Shown here: one piece after another, positions 24,702 through 34,241 of the stretch
Layout: each line of letters begins with the position of its first letter
Position numbering within the stretch: the first letter of the stretch is position 1
Assembly: GCA_009840005.1 (NCBI GenBank)
Contig: VXOR01000076.1
Location: 1 to 64,000, forward strand
Source of the DNA: Gemmatimonadota bacterium
GTDB lineage: Bacteria > Latescibacterota > UBA2968 > UBA8231
Reading direction: 5' to 3'
DNA: 64,000 nucleotides
Notes under the pieces: generated by a model
The model's input: only the letters and a program-made list of their open reading frames with translations
Database searches by the model: none
Told to the model about the DNA's origin: nothing
Program-made: the position numbers and the translations under genes

Positions 24702-25904
24702 GTGTCAAGATTTAATAGGTTTCGCCGAATGCAAATACCTACTGCATACCAGCCCGGCTACGAAAAGGCCCGCGCCTCCAACCCTGAGCTTGCCGATAAA
24801 TACATCGAGTACACGCTCATCGGCGATCCCGAAGCCGATGCCTTGGTCAATGCAATAGCTACCGCCGACCAAGAGCAGCAGGCCGAGTTCATCCGGGCTG
24901 GGATGGATGAGGATGCGGCGGCCTTGCGCTCGGTGCCGCCGGCAGTGAGGGAATTTTTTGATCGGATTGGGACGCCGCCGGAGTGGTTCGATCCACAGGT
25001 AGTGTATGCTGGATGCCGCAAATTCCACGCTTACTCAGACCTGTTTCTCACCGCGTTTGTCACGGATATCATCGTCCGGGGTTTCACGACGCTAATCAGC
25101 CAATCGTTCTTCATTACGGGGAGGCTGACTGATCGGGGTGTGCGGCGGTTGCGGCAGAATATCCGGCATCTTTTGGAGATTATGTTGCCAGGCGGCCTAG
25201 AGCGGCATGGCGAGGGTTGGAAACTGTCCGTCCGCCTCCGGCTGGTACACGCACGGGTCAGGCAACAGTTGCTCGCTTCTGAAGACTGGGACCAAGAAGC
25301 GCACGGAATGCCGCTTAGTGCTGCTCACATTGCGCTCGCGTCCTGTAACTTCTCTGGAATGATGCTGCGGTCAGCCGAGAGGATTGGAGCGCGTCTGAAC
25401 GATGAAGAGCGCGATAGCTTTATGCAAATCTGGCGCTACGCCGCTTGGCTGATGGGGGTGCCCGACGCGCTCATATTCCGCAATGAGGACGAAGCCTGCG
25501 AAACATTTCGCGTGGGCTACATGTGTGAGCCGCCCCTCGGTGTGGAGGCCATTGCTATGGCAAATTCGGTGATTAACTCGGCTCCCTTAGTGATCGGCAT
25601 TGAAGACAAAGACGAGCGCAAGGCCCTGCTTAGCTATGGATACCGCCTTTCGCGCGCACTGTTAGGAGACGAGCTCGCCGACCAACTCATGTTCCCAAAA
25701 AGTCGGACGACTGGGGCGTTGGTGTATTTGCGGCTGCGGCGCAGAATCCAAGAGGTTATTGATGCCCTTAGGGGACCCGGGCAGCGTGCCAAAGATCTGC
25801 GCACGCAAAATTTTATGACCATGCTCGATATATCTGTGCTCGATGAAGAGGGGATAAGTTACCGACTGCCCGACGAGCTACACGGAGACGCGTCGCGTTG
25901 GTGA
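24702..25904 (+). CDS. MpaB-like oxygenase (DUF2236/latex-clearing-protein family)
   Basis: 400 residues if started at GTG 24702 (ATG 24729, MQIPTAYQPGYEK, is an alternative). Conserved family elements: RGFTTLISQSFFITGRLTDR, then LSVRLRLVHARVRQQLL, which carries the R-x-x-x-x-H helix used as haem ligand in latex clearing protein, and LMGVPDALIF. The family includes the mycophenolic-acid oxygenase MpaB and rubber oxygenase Lcp. A signal peptide is not seen. The gene has its own strong promoter and no obvious pathway partner. Confidence 0.8.
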   Translation: MSRFNRFRRMQIPTAYQPGYEKARASNPELADKYIEYTLIGDPEADALVNAIATADQEQQAEFIRAGMDEDAAALRSVPPAVREFFDRIGTPPEWFDPQVVYAGCRKFHAYSDLFLTAFVTDIIVRGFTTLISQSFFITGRLTDRGVRRLRQNIRHLLEIMLPGGLERHGEGWKLSVRLRLVHARVRQQLLASEDWDQEAHGMPLSAAHIALASCNFSGMMLRSAERIGARLNDEERDSFMQIWRYAAWLMGVPDALIFRNEDEACETFRVGYMCEPPLGVEAIAMANSVINSAPLVIGIEDKDERKALLSYGYRLSRALLGDELADQLMFPKSRTTGALVYLRLRRRIQEVIDALRGPGQRAKDLRTQNFMTMLDISVLDEEGISYRLPDELHGDASRW

Positions 25905-25941
25905 GACCGGGTTCTATAGCAGTCCTACATCATGTACAAGG

Positions 25942-25975
25942 TGATCCGCAGATGGACGCAGATAGACGCAGAATA
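25942..25975. repeat. Short GCAGAT/ACGCAGA tandem repeat
   Basis: ATCCGCAGATGGACGCAGAT followed by AGACGCAGAAT forms two and a half units of a 12-nt motif. The rest of the 155-nt gap (25905-26059) shows no gene. Confidence 0.55.
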
Positions 25976-26059
25976 GGATGCACAAGACGGTCCACCGCTA
26001 TCATTCCGGTTTGCTATATGATCCGCAACATGTCCCATCCGATGCGCTAGAAAATACCT

Positions 26060-28342
26060 ATGCAATTGGAACGCTATATCGCTGCCATTCTGCGCCGTCG
26101 GTGGCTGGTCGTCGTGTTCGCAACGCTGGTCATGCTCGCCATCACGACAGGTGTTCGCTTTATCACCGTTACCAACGATTATCGCGTTCTGTTCAGCGAA
26201 GACAATCCGCAGCTCGCCGCGTTCGACGCCTTGGAGAATACGTATTCCGTCTCTAATGCTGCACTGATTGCCATTGCACCCCGAGATGGCTCGGTGTTTA
26301 CCCGCGAGGCGCTTGGCGCGATTGAGGAACTGACCGAAGCTGCGTGGCGCGTGCCTTATTCCAGTCGCGTCAACTCCCTTACCAACTATACCCACAGCGA
26401 AGCACTCGAGGACGATTTGGTCGTCGCGCCGCTCGTTGAGGACGCATCTGCACGGAGCGATACCGATGTGAGGCGAATCGAAAAGATCGCGCTGGATGCT
26501 ACCGAAATCGCCGGACGTTTGGTCGCCCACGACGGACGCACGGCCGGGGTGGCTATCAATTTTATCCTGCCTGAAAACCCAGATCAGGCCGTGATCGAAA
26601 TTACCGACTACCTCCATTCGGTCCTAGCCGAGGCCCGCGCGAACCACCCAGACATTGATTATTACATGACCGGTGATGTCGTCATGCACCGGGCGTTCTC
26701 CGATGTTACGAAGAGCGACATGGAGACCCTGACACCGATTGTGTTTCTCATCATCGTAGGTGCCTCCATTATTCTCCTGCGTTCGACTCTCAGCACGTTG
26801 GCCATTGTCGCCGTGCTCGTGTTTGTCATCAATACCACCATGGGGTTTGCTGGCTGGAATGGCGTGGTGTTCAGCCCCACCAACGCCGGTGTGCCGATCA
26901 TTGTTATGGTGATCGCCATCGCGGATTCGATCCACGTCGTTACGAGTGTTTTACTGGGCATGAGGCGAGGTCTGGACCGAAACGTAGCGATTGTCGAATC
27001 TATCCGCATTAATGCCTATCCGGTATTTATCACCTCGGTAACAACGGCAATTGGATTCCTCAGCCTGAACGCCTCGGATTCGCCGCCGTTTCACGTCTTG
27101 GGCAACTACGTGGCGTTTGGCGTATTGTGCGCTCTCATATACACCATGACGCTCTTGCCGGCGTTGCTGTCGATTCTGCCGTTGCGCGCACGCCGCGTCC
27201 AGTCCGAGGGAACGGCGTTCTTCGACCGCTTCGCCGACTTTGTCATTGCGCGGAGAACATTCCTGCTTGGCTCCGTCTCCTTGGTGATCGTCGTGCTGAT
27301 AATCGGCATTCCCCGCATTGAGCTAAGCGACAACATGGCGCAGTACTTTGATGATCGCTACGAGTTTCGGCGCGACACGGATTATGTCATTGATAACCTG
27401 ACCGGGTTAGACAAGCTGGAATATTCGCTGAGTGCAGGGCGCGAAGGCGGCATTACCGATCCCGACTATCTGCGCAAGGTCGATGCGTTCGCCGAATGGT
27501 ACCGACAGCAACCCGAAGTGACCCATGTCCAAGCGTTTTCGGACATTATGAAGCGTCTCAACAAGAACATGCACGGCGATGATCCAGCCTTCTATCGCTT
27601 GCCCGATGACCCAGACCTCGCGGCGCAGTACCTGTTGCTCTACGAGCTTTCGCTGCCGTTTGGCAGCGATCTCAACAACCGCATCGACGTCGCCAAATCC
27701 GCTACGCGTCTGGTCGTGACGACCAAAAATGCGTGGTCGCGCGATATACGCGAACTCGACGAGCGCGCCCAGGTCTGGCTGAGCGCCAATGCACCCGCTT
27801 TTGTCCAAGAAGCATCGGGCCTGAGCGTCGTTTTTGCCCACCTGTCGCTGCGCAATATAAACAGCATGTTGCGGGGTACGATCACGGCTATGGTGCTCAT
27901 TTCGTTCATTCTGATTTGGATTTTCAAGAGCGTGCGGATCGGGCTTCTCAGTCTGCTGCCCAACTTTATTCCCGCCATTATGAGCTTTGGCTTGTGGGGC
28001 TATCTCGTCGGCCACGTGGGCATTGCGTCCTCGGTGGTCATCGCCGTTGTCTTCGGGATTGTCGTAGATGATACCGTTCATTTTTTGAGCAAGTATCTGA
28101 AGGCCCGGAGGGAGGGCCTCCCAGCCCCCGAGGCCGTGCGCTCTACCTTCCATATGGTGGGGCACGCGTTATGGACGACGACTGCGGTTTTGTCGGTAGG
28201 CTTTCTGGTGTTTGCCACCTCGGGCTTTGAGGTGAGTTGGGCGCTCGGACTTTTGGTTACGATCACGATTGTCTTCGCGCTTGTCGCCGATTTTTTACTC
28301 CTGCCAACGCTGCTGATTGCCATCGACCGGAGAAATTCATGA
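26060..28342 (+). CDS. RND-superfamily exporter (MMPL/HpnN-like)
   Basis: 760 residues with the duplicated RND layout: TM1 (WLVVVFATLVMLAITTGVRF), a periplasmic loop, a five-to-six helix bundle around residues 225-375 (TPIVFLIIVGASIILLRSTL; MVIAIADSIHVVTSVLLGM), then a repeat of the same pattern from about 410 (TFLLGSVSLVIVVLIIGIP) to the end. The A-D-S-I-H and VFGIVVDDTVHF motifs are the acidic proton-relay segments of this superfamily. Its stop overlaps the start of the LolA-like gene (ATGA), and a barrel gene follows: a recurrent envelope-lipid export trio. Confidence 0.85.
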   Translation: MQLERYIAAILRRRWLVVVFATLVMLAITTGVRFITVTNDYRVLFSEDNPQLAAFDALENTYSVSNAALIAIAPRDGSVFTREALGAIEELTEAAWRVPYSSRVNSLTNYTHSEALEDDLVVAPLVEDASARSDTDVRRIEKIALDATEIAGRLVAHDGRTAGVAINFILPENPDQAVIEITDYLHSVLAEARANHPDIDYYMTGDVVMHRAFSDVTKSDMETLTPIVFLIIVGASIILLRSTLSTLAIVAVLVFVINTTMGFAGWNGVVFSPTNAGVPIIVMVIAIADSIHVVTSVLLGMRRGLDRNVAIVESIRINAYPVFITSVTTAIGFLSLNASDSPPFHVLGNYVAFGVLCALIYTMTLLPALLSILPLRARRVQSEGTAFFDRFADFVIARRTFLLGSVSLVIVVLIIGIPRIELSDNMAQYFDDRYEFRRDTDYVIDNLTGLDKLEYSLSAGREGGITDPDYLRKVDAFAEWYRQQPEVTHVQAFSDIMKRLNKNMHGDDPAFYRLPDDPDLAAQYLLLYELSLPFGSDLNNRIDVAKSATRLVVTTKNAWSRDIRELDERAQVWLSANAPAFVQEASGLSVVFAHLSLRNINSMLRGTITAMVLISFILIWIFKSVRIGLLSLLPNFIPAIMSFGLWGYLVGHVGIASSVVIAVVFGIVVDDTVHFLSKYLKARREGLPAPEAVRSTFHMVGHALWTTTAVLSVGFLVFATSGFEVSWALGLLVTITIVFALVADFLLLPTLLIAIDRRNS

Positions 28343-29154
28343 TTTCCACGCGATCCATGCTGCCGTTTTTTGCGCTTTGTCTGCTCACTTTGACTTGTCT
28401 CGGCGCGACAACATCCGCTCATTCCGAGAGTCCCACTCCCGAGGAGACTGGACTGAAAATCGCCCAGGATTCCCGCGCTCGCGAGACAGGTTTTGGCAAC
28501 TTTACGGCCCAACAAACCATGGTGCTGCGCAACAAGCACGGGCAAGAGAGCCGACGCCAGCTCCGGGTAAAGGTTCTCGAAGTCCCCGACGATGGCGACA
28601 AGAGCTTGTTTGTGTTCAATGAGCCGCGCGATGTTGAGGGAACGGCGTTGCTGATTCACGCGCATCGGGAAAGCGCGGACGACCAATGGCTCTATTTACC
28701 CGCGCTGAAACGAGTCAAGCGCATTAGTTCGTCGAACCGCTCCGGCTCCTTCATGGGCAGCGAATTTGCCTATGAAGACCTGACCGCCGAAGCCGTGGAG
28801 AAATTTACCTATCGCTACCTGCGCGACGAGGCTTGCGGCGATTTGACCTGCACGGTCACCGAACGCGTTCCCGTCGATAAGAAATCCGGCTATAGCCGTC
28901 AGGTGGTCTGGCGCGACAAGGACGAGCTGCGCGTGTGGAAAGTGGAGTACTACGACCGCAAGGATGCCCATTTGAAGACGCTCACGCTGGGGAACTACCA
29001 GCAGTACCTGGAGCGTTACTGGCGCGCTGGCGAGATGGCGATGGAAAATCATCTGACTGGGAAAAGCACCGTTTTGACCTGGACGGATTTTCAATTCCAA
29101 ACAGATCTCGACGACCGCGATTTTACGCGCACCGGGCTGAAACGGGCGCGTTGA
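28339..29154 (+). CDS. LolA-like outer-membrane lipoprotein-sorting protein
   Basis: 271 residues from ATG 28339, overlapping the exporter stop. Signal peptide SMLPFFALCLLTLTCLGATTSA. The mature domain (MVLRNKHGQESRRQLRVKVL; LFVFNEPRDVEGTALLIH; ALKRVKRISSSNRSGSFMGS; FAYEDLTAEAVEKFTYRYL) matches the LolA-like family encoded beside MMPL-type exporters. Expected to bind a lipidic substrate in the periplasm. Stop and next start overlap (TGATG). Confidence 0.85.
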   Translation: MISTRSMLPFFALCLLTLTCLGATTSAHSESPTPEETGLKIAQDSRARETGFGNFTAQQTMVLRNKHGQESRRQLRVKVLEVPDDGDKSLFVFNEPRDVEGTALLIHAHRESADDQWLYLPALKRVKRISSSNRSGSFMGSEFAYEDLTAEAVEKFTYRYLRDEACGDLTCTVTERVPVDKKSGYSRQVVWRDKDELRVWKVEYYDRKDAHLKTLTLGNYQQYLERYWRAGEMAMENHLTGKSTVLTWTDFQFQTDLDDRDFTRTGLKRAR

Positions 29155-30395
29155 TGCTACTTCGCGCTGTCTGGATTTTGGCCTTGGTCTTTGCCGTCGA
29201 GGCGCGGGCCGGAATCGAGATTGACCACGAGTTTTCCGGGCATTTGAACGGCGAAAGCCGCTGGTTCCCTGAAGCCGGCGCTCATCCCGGCCAACGCTCC
29301 CATGCGAGCGGCTTTGTTGCAGTGCCCCAACTCTACCTTGAAGACGCCGAGGGTAGAAGCCTCACGCTCGCTCCGTTCTTCCGCTACGACAACACCGACT
29401 CACGCCGCACCCATGCCGACTTGCGCGAAGCCTATCTGCTGCTATTTGGCGGAATCGGCGATGGCGAATGGGAGCTGCGCCTGGGCGTCGATCAGGTGTT
29501 CTGGGGCGTCACCGAGTCGCAGCACTTGGTCGATATCGTCAACCAAGTCGATTTCGTCGAACATCCGGCCGGAGAGGCCAAGTTAGGGCAACCCATGGTC
29601 CATTTCACCTGGTCCAGTGATTGGGGTGTGATGGAAATACTGGGCCTACCCTATCACCGCGCCCGCACCTTTCCGGGCCGAGCGGGCCGCCTGCGCCTGC
29701 CGCTCGTGGTAGAAGACGAGCATATCGAGTACGAGCGCGCGGCCAAGGAGCGGCACGTGGATTTCGCCGCCCGCTACAGTCACAGTTTTGGACTTCTCGA
29801 TATGGGTGTGAGCGCATTCGAGGGCACTAGCCGAGAGCCTGCTTTGAAGCTGCTATTGGACCGTAGCGGCACGCCGGTCTTAGGTCAGTACTACGCGCAG
29901 ATTCGTCAGTTTGGGCTGGACGCTCAGCTAACGGTCGGCTCTTGGTTGTTCAAGCTGGAGGCTATCCAGCGCGCCGGTGCTCGCAACCTGTCCGGCCGGG
30001 AAGAGGATTACGTTGCGTCCGTTGTTGGCGGCGAGTACACGTTCTATTCCGTCTTTGGCTCGGCTGCCGATCTCAGTCTGCTCGGCGAGTGGAATTACGA
30101 CGGCCGGGGCCGCAATGCGACCCCAAGCCGCTCGCCCAACACGCTCGAAAACGATCTCTTCTGCGCCGCTCGCCTTGCGCTCAACGATGTTCAGAGCAGT
30201 GAAATTGTCGCTAGTATGCTGGGGGATGTGGACCGTTCTACCCGCGCATTGGCGGTCGCGTTGGAGCGACGCATTGCTGACCAGTGGTCGGCGAACTTAG
30301 AAGCGATCTATCTCCTCAATATCGACCGAGCGGATATCCACTACGAGACCCGACGCGACAGCTTCATCGATCTGAGCTTGGCGTATAATTTCTAG
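29154..30395 (+). CDS. Outer-membrane beta-barrel protein of the RND/LolA-like cluster
   Basis: 413 residues from ATG 29154 (1-nt overlap with the LolA-like stop). Signal peptide LLRAVWILALVFAVEARA. The mature part is a series of amphipathic strands (LTLAPFFRYDNTDSR; WELRLGVDQVFWGVTES; HVDFAARYSHSFGLLDMGVS) ending IDLSLAYNF, the terminal aromatic typical of outer-membrane barrels. Homologous positions in other genomes carry DUF1302-type barrels. Probably the outer-membrane component of the three-gene export system. Confidence 0.8.
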   Translation: MLLRAVWILALVFAVEARAGIEIDHEFSGHLNGESRWFPEAGAHPGQRSHASGFVAVPQLYLEDAEGRSLTLAPFFRYDNTDSRRTHADLREAYLLLFGGIGDGEWELRLGVDQVFWGVTESQHLVDIVNQVDFVEHPAGEAKLGQPMVHFTWSSDWGVMEILGLPYHRARTFPGRAGRLRLPLVVEDEHIEYERAAKERHVDFAARYSHSFGLLDMGVSAFEGTSREPALKLLLDRSGTPVLGQYYAQIRQFGLDAQLTVGSWLFKLEAIQRAGARNLSGREEDYVASVVGGEYTFYSVFGSAADLSLLGEWNYDGRGRNATPSRSPNTLENDLFCAARLALNDVQSSEIVASMLGDVDRSTRALAVALERRIADQWSANLEAIYLLNIDRADIHYETRRDSFIDLSLAYNF

Positions 30396-30504
30396 CCTGT
30401 CCGATTCGCGTCCGACCCACCAAAGAACAACTATCCGGGATTTATCCCAACGGTTCCTTTTTGCGGATACCTTTGTCGCCTAGGAAGCAACTATAAGGGT
30501 GATC

Positions 30505-31842
30505 ATGGAACGGTATGGAGAAAATTGCGTGCAGAAGGCTGCTGCTGGCGACTCGGCGGCATTTGGTCTGCTCGTCGAAGAACACACGCCGTGGTTGCTG
30601 GTGCGGCTCGCCCGCAGGCTGGGCGCGCAAGAGGCGGCAGAGGACGTCCTGCAGGAGGCGTTCATTGCTGCGTACCAGCAGCTAGCAGAGCTGCGCGCTC
30701 CCGAGCGGTTCGGCGCTTGGCTGTGCTCGATCGCGGACAACAAAGCGCGCATGTGGCAGCGTCGTCGTATCACGCAACTCAATCTGCTGGATCAGCTCGA
30801 CTTAGCGGCACCGCCCGAGCAGGAGAAGGAGGAGATCAGGGCATTGGTGCGGAAGGCGATTGGACGGTTGAGTGACTCCCACCGAGACGTGATCGTCCAC
30901 CACTACCTCAAGGGCTATTCGTATCAGCAGACAGCAATTTTGCTGGACCTCCAAACCGGAGTGGTAAAGAGCCGTCTGCAAAAGGCCCGGAAACGCCTGC
31001 AAAAGGAGATCATAGCGATGGCGGAATCTAGCACGGCACAGACATTCGAACTCGGCCCGGACGATCTGGCCGGACTGCGTCACGTAGCTCGCTTCACAAG
31101 CGACGATCCCCAGCGGCTCATTATGCACTGCGTCTGTCTCGACGCTGGCGGCAGAGTTGTCGCAACGGACGGCTCGCGGCTGCTCAACTGGTCGAGTAAG
31201 GGGCTCGCGTCGTTGCCAGCTCCGGTAATCCTCGATTCGCTGAAAGCTGAAATGATCCCGGAGACCGACTCGGCAACGCTGATTCTCGAGGAGGAATCGG
31301 CTACGTTGCAGACCGCGGACGGCCGCAGAGTGACGTTCCCTGCAATTTCTGGACCGTACCTCAAGTACCAAGAGGCCGTCGGCACTCCCGGTCCGATCAT
31401 GGCGGTCGTGCGCAGCGAGCGCCTGATGGCCTGCTTGGAGGAGATTGAGCCGTTCGTCAGAGAGCGCCACGAACTGGGGAAAAGTGGCTGGAAGTACGTG
31501 CCCCGCGTAGAGATGCGGATGTCGAGCACAGAGGGGAGACTGGCGTTGCGGACGACGCGGGATCAGGGGTTCAGTCGGACTGGAGAAAATGCGGACGACC
31601 TGCACGATGACAACCTCCCGGACTGGGAGCATTCCGTGAGTTGCCCTGCTGATGTGACGAGTATCGATGATGAAGGATCATTTCGCGTTGACCTCAATCA
31701 CGATTTTCTCAAAACGATTGTGGAGGCCCTGAAAGACGCGGCAGAGGAGATACGGATATATTTTGAGCATCGTGAGGCACCTCTTCACTTTGAGGTGGGA
31801 GAGGACCACCACGCTGCTGTACTCATGCCGATGAAGCCGTAA
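30505..31842 (+). CDS. ECF sigma factor fused to a DNA sliding-clamp-like domain
   Basis: 445 residues from ATG 30505 (AAGGG upstream). Residues about 15-87 are sigma region 2 (AAEDVLQEAFIAAYQQLAEL... FGAWLCSIADNKARMWQRRR). Residues about 113-168 are region 4 (LSDSHRDVIVHHYLKGYSYQ... VVKSRLQKARKRLQKE). From about 180 the chain resembles DnaN domains 2 and 3: ATDGSRLLNW, FPAISGPYLKYQEAV, FRVDLNHDFLKTIVEALKD and a C-terminal A-V-L-M-P-M-K-P like the M-P-M end of beta clamps. AAGGAG at 31003-31008 sits 9 nt before ATG 31018, so the clamp-like part may also be made alone. No anti-sigma gene is adjacent. Confidence 0.8.
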   Translation: MERYGENCVQKAAAGDSAAFGLLVEEHTPWLLVRLARRLGAQEAAEDVLQEAFIAAYQQLAELRAPERFGAWLCSIADNKARMWQRRRITQLNLLDQLDLAAPPEQEKEEIRALVRKAIGRLSDSHRDVIVHHYLKGYSYQQTAILLDLQTGVVKSRLQKARKRLQKEIIAMAESSTAQTFELGPDDLAGLRHVARFTSDDPQRLIMHCVCLDAGGRVVATDGSRLLNWSSKGLASLPAPVILDSLKAEMIPETDSATLILEEESATLQTADGRRVTFPAISGPYLKYQEAVGTPGPIMAVVRSERLMACLEEIEPFVRERHELGKSGWKYVPRVEMRMSSTEGRLALRTTRDQGFSRTGENADDLHDDNLPDWEHSVSCPADVTSIDDEGSFRVDLNHDFLKTIVEALKDAAEEIRIYFEHREAPLHFEVGEDHHAAVLMPMKP

Positions 31843-31875
31843 CGTGTCGTATGGATGTATTTTGGGGACGATTGG

Positions 31876-32139
31876 TTAGGAGATGAGTCGGTCATACTCA
31901 GAATGTGGGCCGATCCAAAACCAAGTGATCGTATCCCCCTCTTTGAGTCCTAATGCTCTCCACTGCCGTCCGATACGCACTGAATAGACAAAGGGCTTTC
32001 CTTTTACTGGTTTAAAGGAAAGCCCTGGTTGATCCGGATTTTTGCGCCATCTCTTATAGACGACTGCCGCCCTAGTTTGAACGGTCTTGGGGAGCTGATA
32101 ATAGGCATCCCAGAAACCAGGGTGAGTCTTTGATCTCAT
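31876..32139 (-). CDS. RelE/ParE-family toxin
   Basis: 87 residues. FWDAYYQLPKTVQTRAAVVY followed by W-R-K-N-P, then PFVYSVRIGRQWRALGLKEG and TWFWIGPHSEYDRLI, is the RelE/ParE fold in order. The gene overlaps the upstream small acidic gene by 4 nt (ATGA), a typical antitoxin-toxin arrangement. Whether it acts on ribosomes or gyrase cannot be told from sequence. Confidence 0.85.
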   Translation of the reverse strand: MRSKTHPGFWDAYYQLPKTVQTRAAVVYKRWRKNPDQPGLSFKPVKGKPFVYSVRIGRQWRALGLKEGDTITWFWIGPHSEYDRLIS

Positions 32140-32402
32140 GGACTTGATGGGTTCGAGTCGCTGGGATCAAAATCATAGACCTTTCCTTCTTTCACATCTT
32201 GCCGAACTTGCTTTACCATTTTGTCCAACCAAGCATGAGATTTCTTTGATCCCACTAGGGCATCCCATTCGGCTTCGTCCTTATCGTCCTCTAGACCCCA
32301 AGTATCATCTACTACCGCTAGGAGGGCTTCCGCGATAGCGTCCTGCTCTTTTTCGCTCAGAGTTGAGATTTTGTCGAAAGCATTTTTGAGTTTGTTGGTC
32401 AT
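32136..32402 (-). CDS. Antitoxin partner of the ParE-like toxin
   Basis: 88-residue acidic protein (KISTLSEKEQDAIAEALLAV; EAEWDALVGSKKSHAWLDKM; VRQDVKEGKVYDFDP). The pattern of an N-terminal dimerising helix pair and an E-G-K-V tail resembles antitoxins next to ParE/RelE-type toxins. First gene of the two-gene module; coupled to the toxin by overlap. Confidence 0.78.
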   Translation of the reverse strand: MTNKLKNAFDKISTLSEKEQDAIAEALLAVVDDTWGLEDDKDEAEWDALVGSKKSHAWLDKMVKQVRQDVKEGKVYDFDPSDSNPSSP

Positions 32403-32467
32403 ATCAGCCCTCGTTAAGAATTATTCTATAAAAGCATACCTGAATAGCTTTTCTTCGTCAATCAGCC

Positions 32468-33256
32468 TCATCTTCCCTTCCATTGTGGTTTGCGTTTTTC
32501 GGCGAATGCCTGCGGTCCCTCAGCGTAGTCCTCGGACAGCCGCAGGCGGCGCACGGCCGTCAGGTCCTCCAGTTGGCACTGCGCTTGGGAGATGGGGGAC
32601 TCGATGGTGTGGAGTGCTACCTGCTTGGCGGCTTGGACGGCGAGGGGACCGCACGCTAGGATCTCGGCGGCCCAGCGTTCGGCCGTGGCCATCACGGGTT
32701 CGTCGTCGGCTACTTCATTGACCAAGCCCATGGCTAGGGCTTCTTGCGCCGAGAATAGCTTGCCGGTCAGGAGCATGCCCATAGCCAAGTGGTAGGGGAT
32801 GCGGCGCGGTAGTTTGAGCACGCCGCCGGCATCGGCTAGCAGACCGCGCCGGGCCTCGGGAAAACCAAAGCGGGCGCTGGCGGCCGCCACGATTAGGTCG
32901 CAGTGCAGCGCTAGTTCCAGACCGCCGCCGATGGCATAACCGTTGACTGCGGCGATGATCGGCTTGTAGCAGCGGTCGAGGATGTGGACCGGGGAGTGGA
33001 TCGGGTTGCGGAGCTGATCGTCGTCTGTGTGTTCGACGCGGTATTTCAGATCCGTGCCAGCCGAGAAAGCGCGCTCGCCGGCACCGGTGAGAATGGCGAC
33101 CCAGACTTGGTCGTCGGCGATGAAGTCGTCCCAAGCCCTAGTCAGCTCGGCGTGGGCCGGGGGATGCAGGGCGTTCATCACTTGCGGGCGATTCACCGTC
33201 ACATAGGCGATGCGGCCCTTTTTCTCGTAGAGAATGTGTTCGAATGGCGGAGTCAT
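32468..33256 (-). CDS. Enoyl-CoA hydratase/isomerase family protein
   Basis: 262 residues, AAGGAG before ATG 33256. Crotonase signature: NRPQVMNALHPPAHAEL near the N-terminus, AFSAGTDLKYR for the first oxyanion-hole loop, and AVNGYAIGGGLELALHCDLI plus ARFGFPEARRGLLADAGGVL for the second. The acid residue in the E-x-R-R-G-L-L region is consistent with hydratase activity. No other beta-oxidation gene is nearby, so the substrate is open. Confidence 0.88.
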   Translation of the reverse strand: MTPPFEHILYEKKGRIAYVTVNRPQVMNALHPPAHAELTRAWDDFIADDQVWVAILTGAGERAFSAGTDLKYRVEHTDDDQLRNPIHSPVHILDRCYKPIIAAVNGYAIGGGLELALHCDLIVAAASARFGFPEARRGLLADAGGVLKLPRRIPYHLAMGMLLTGKLFSAQEALAMGLVNEVADDEPVMATAERWAAEILACGPLAVQAAKQVALHTIESPISQAQCQLEDLTAVRRLRLSEDYAEGPQAFAEKRKPQWKGR

Positions 33257-33413
33257 ATGGTCTCCTTATTGGATGTTCTCTTTCACCTCCTTCCAGACTA
33301 GCGCTAAGCACTTCGCGGCGCAAGTGGGAGACGATCTACAGATCGATAAGTGATTGTAAATAGGAGTTGTGGTTGGGGATTTCTTGGTTAAAGTTAGAGT
33401 GGAGGTACAAAAC

Positions 33414-34241
33414 ATGACGAGTAAATACGGCTATTCGGAAGAGGGTTTGAAGCACTATACCAGCTACCGGGCAAAGGGACCGATTGTGGTGGATGGATAT
33501 CTCGATGAGGAATCGTGGCAACTGGTGCCCAAATCGCCGCGTTTCGAGGATTTGGAGGAACCGGGACGACCGGCTCTTTTCGACACTCGGGCTGCGGTGT
33601 TGTGGGACGACGAGTACCTCTACGTGGGCTTCTGGCTGGAGGAACCGGATGTGCGAGCGACCTATACCGAGCGCGATTCCATGATCTGTGAGGAAAACGA
33701 TGTGGAGGTTTTCATAGCTGGCGAGGACACCTATTACGAATTCGAGTTGAATGCCTTGGGCACCATCATGGAGCGGTTTTACGTGTGGCAGGATGCCTAT
33801 ATCGAAGCTGGGTACGCCGAGCTGCCTGAATTCGATCTGCTGGGCACTCGGCTGGTGGATACCCTCGGAGGACCGCAGTCGGGACACCGGCATCCGCGCG
33901 GGCGGCGCTGGGCCTTCCGCGAATGGGACATGCCGGGTTTGCAATGGGCGGTGCAGGTAGATGGCACCATCAATGATTCTAGGGATACCGACCGGGGCTG
34001 GACCGCGGAAATCGCCTTCCCTTGGCAGGGGTTGAAGCACTTGGCGGACGGGCGCTCGCTGCCAGCCCGGGAAGGGGATATATGGCGGATGGATTTTTCG
34101 CGTTTCCAGTGGATTGAGGAGGGCGGTACGCGGGTGTGTCCGGGGTGGGCTTGGACCAGTCATGGGACCTATGATTCGCACATCCCGGATCGCTTCAGTG
34201 TGATACACTTTTCCGCAAAGGTGGTGGGTGAGGATGAATAA
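33414..34241 (+). CDS. CBM9-like carbohydrate-binding protein, copy 1
   Basis: 275 residues from ATG 33414, chosen for its GGAGG site; a GTG at 33369 is in frame but poorer. The chain is a single CBM9-like_1 domain: GPIVVDGYLDEESWQLVPKS, FDTRAAVLWDDEYLYVGFWL, ENDVEVFIAGEDTYYEFELN, and GWTAEIAFPWQGLKHLADG. No signal peptide and no attached enzyme. A second, similar gene begins before this one ends (8-nt overlap). Confidence 0.82.
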   Translation: MTSKYGYSEEGLKHYTSYRAKGPIVVDGYLDEESWQLVPKSPRFEDLEEPGRPALFDTRAAVLWDDEYLYVGFWLEEPDVRATYTERDSMICEENDVEVFIAGEDTYYEFELNALGTIMERFYVWQDAYIEAGYAELPEFDLLGTRLVDTLGGPQSGHRHPRGRRWAFREWDMPGLQWAVQVDGTINDSRDTDRGWTAEIAFPWQGLKHLADGRSLPAREGDIWRMDFSRFQWIEEGGTRVCPGWAWTSHGTYDSHIPDRFSVIHFSAKVVGEDE

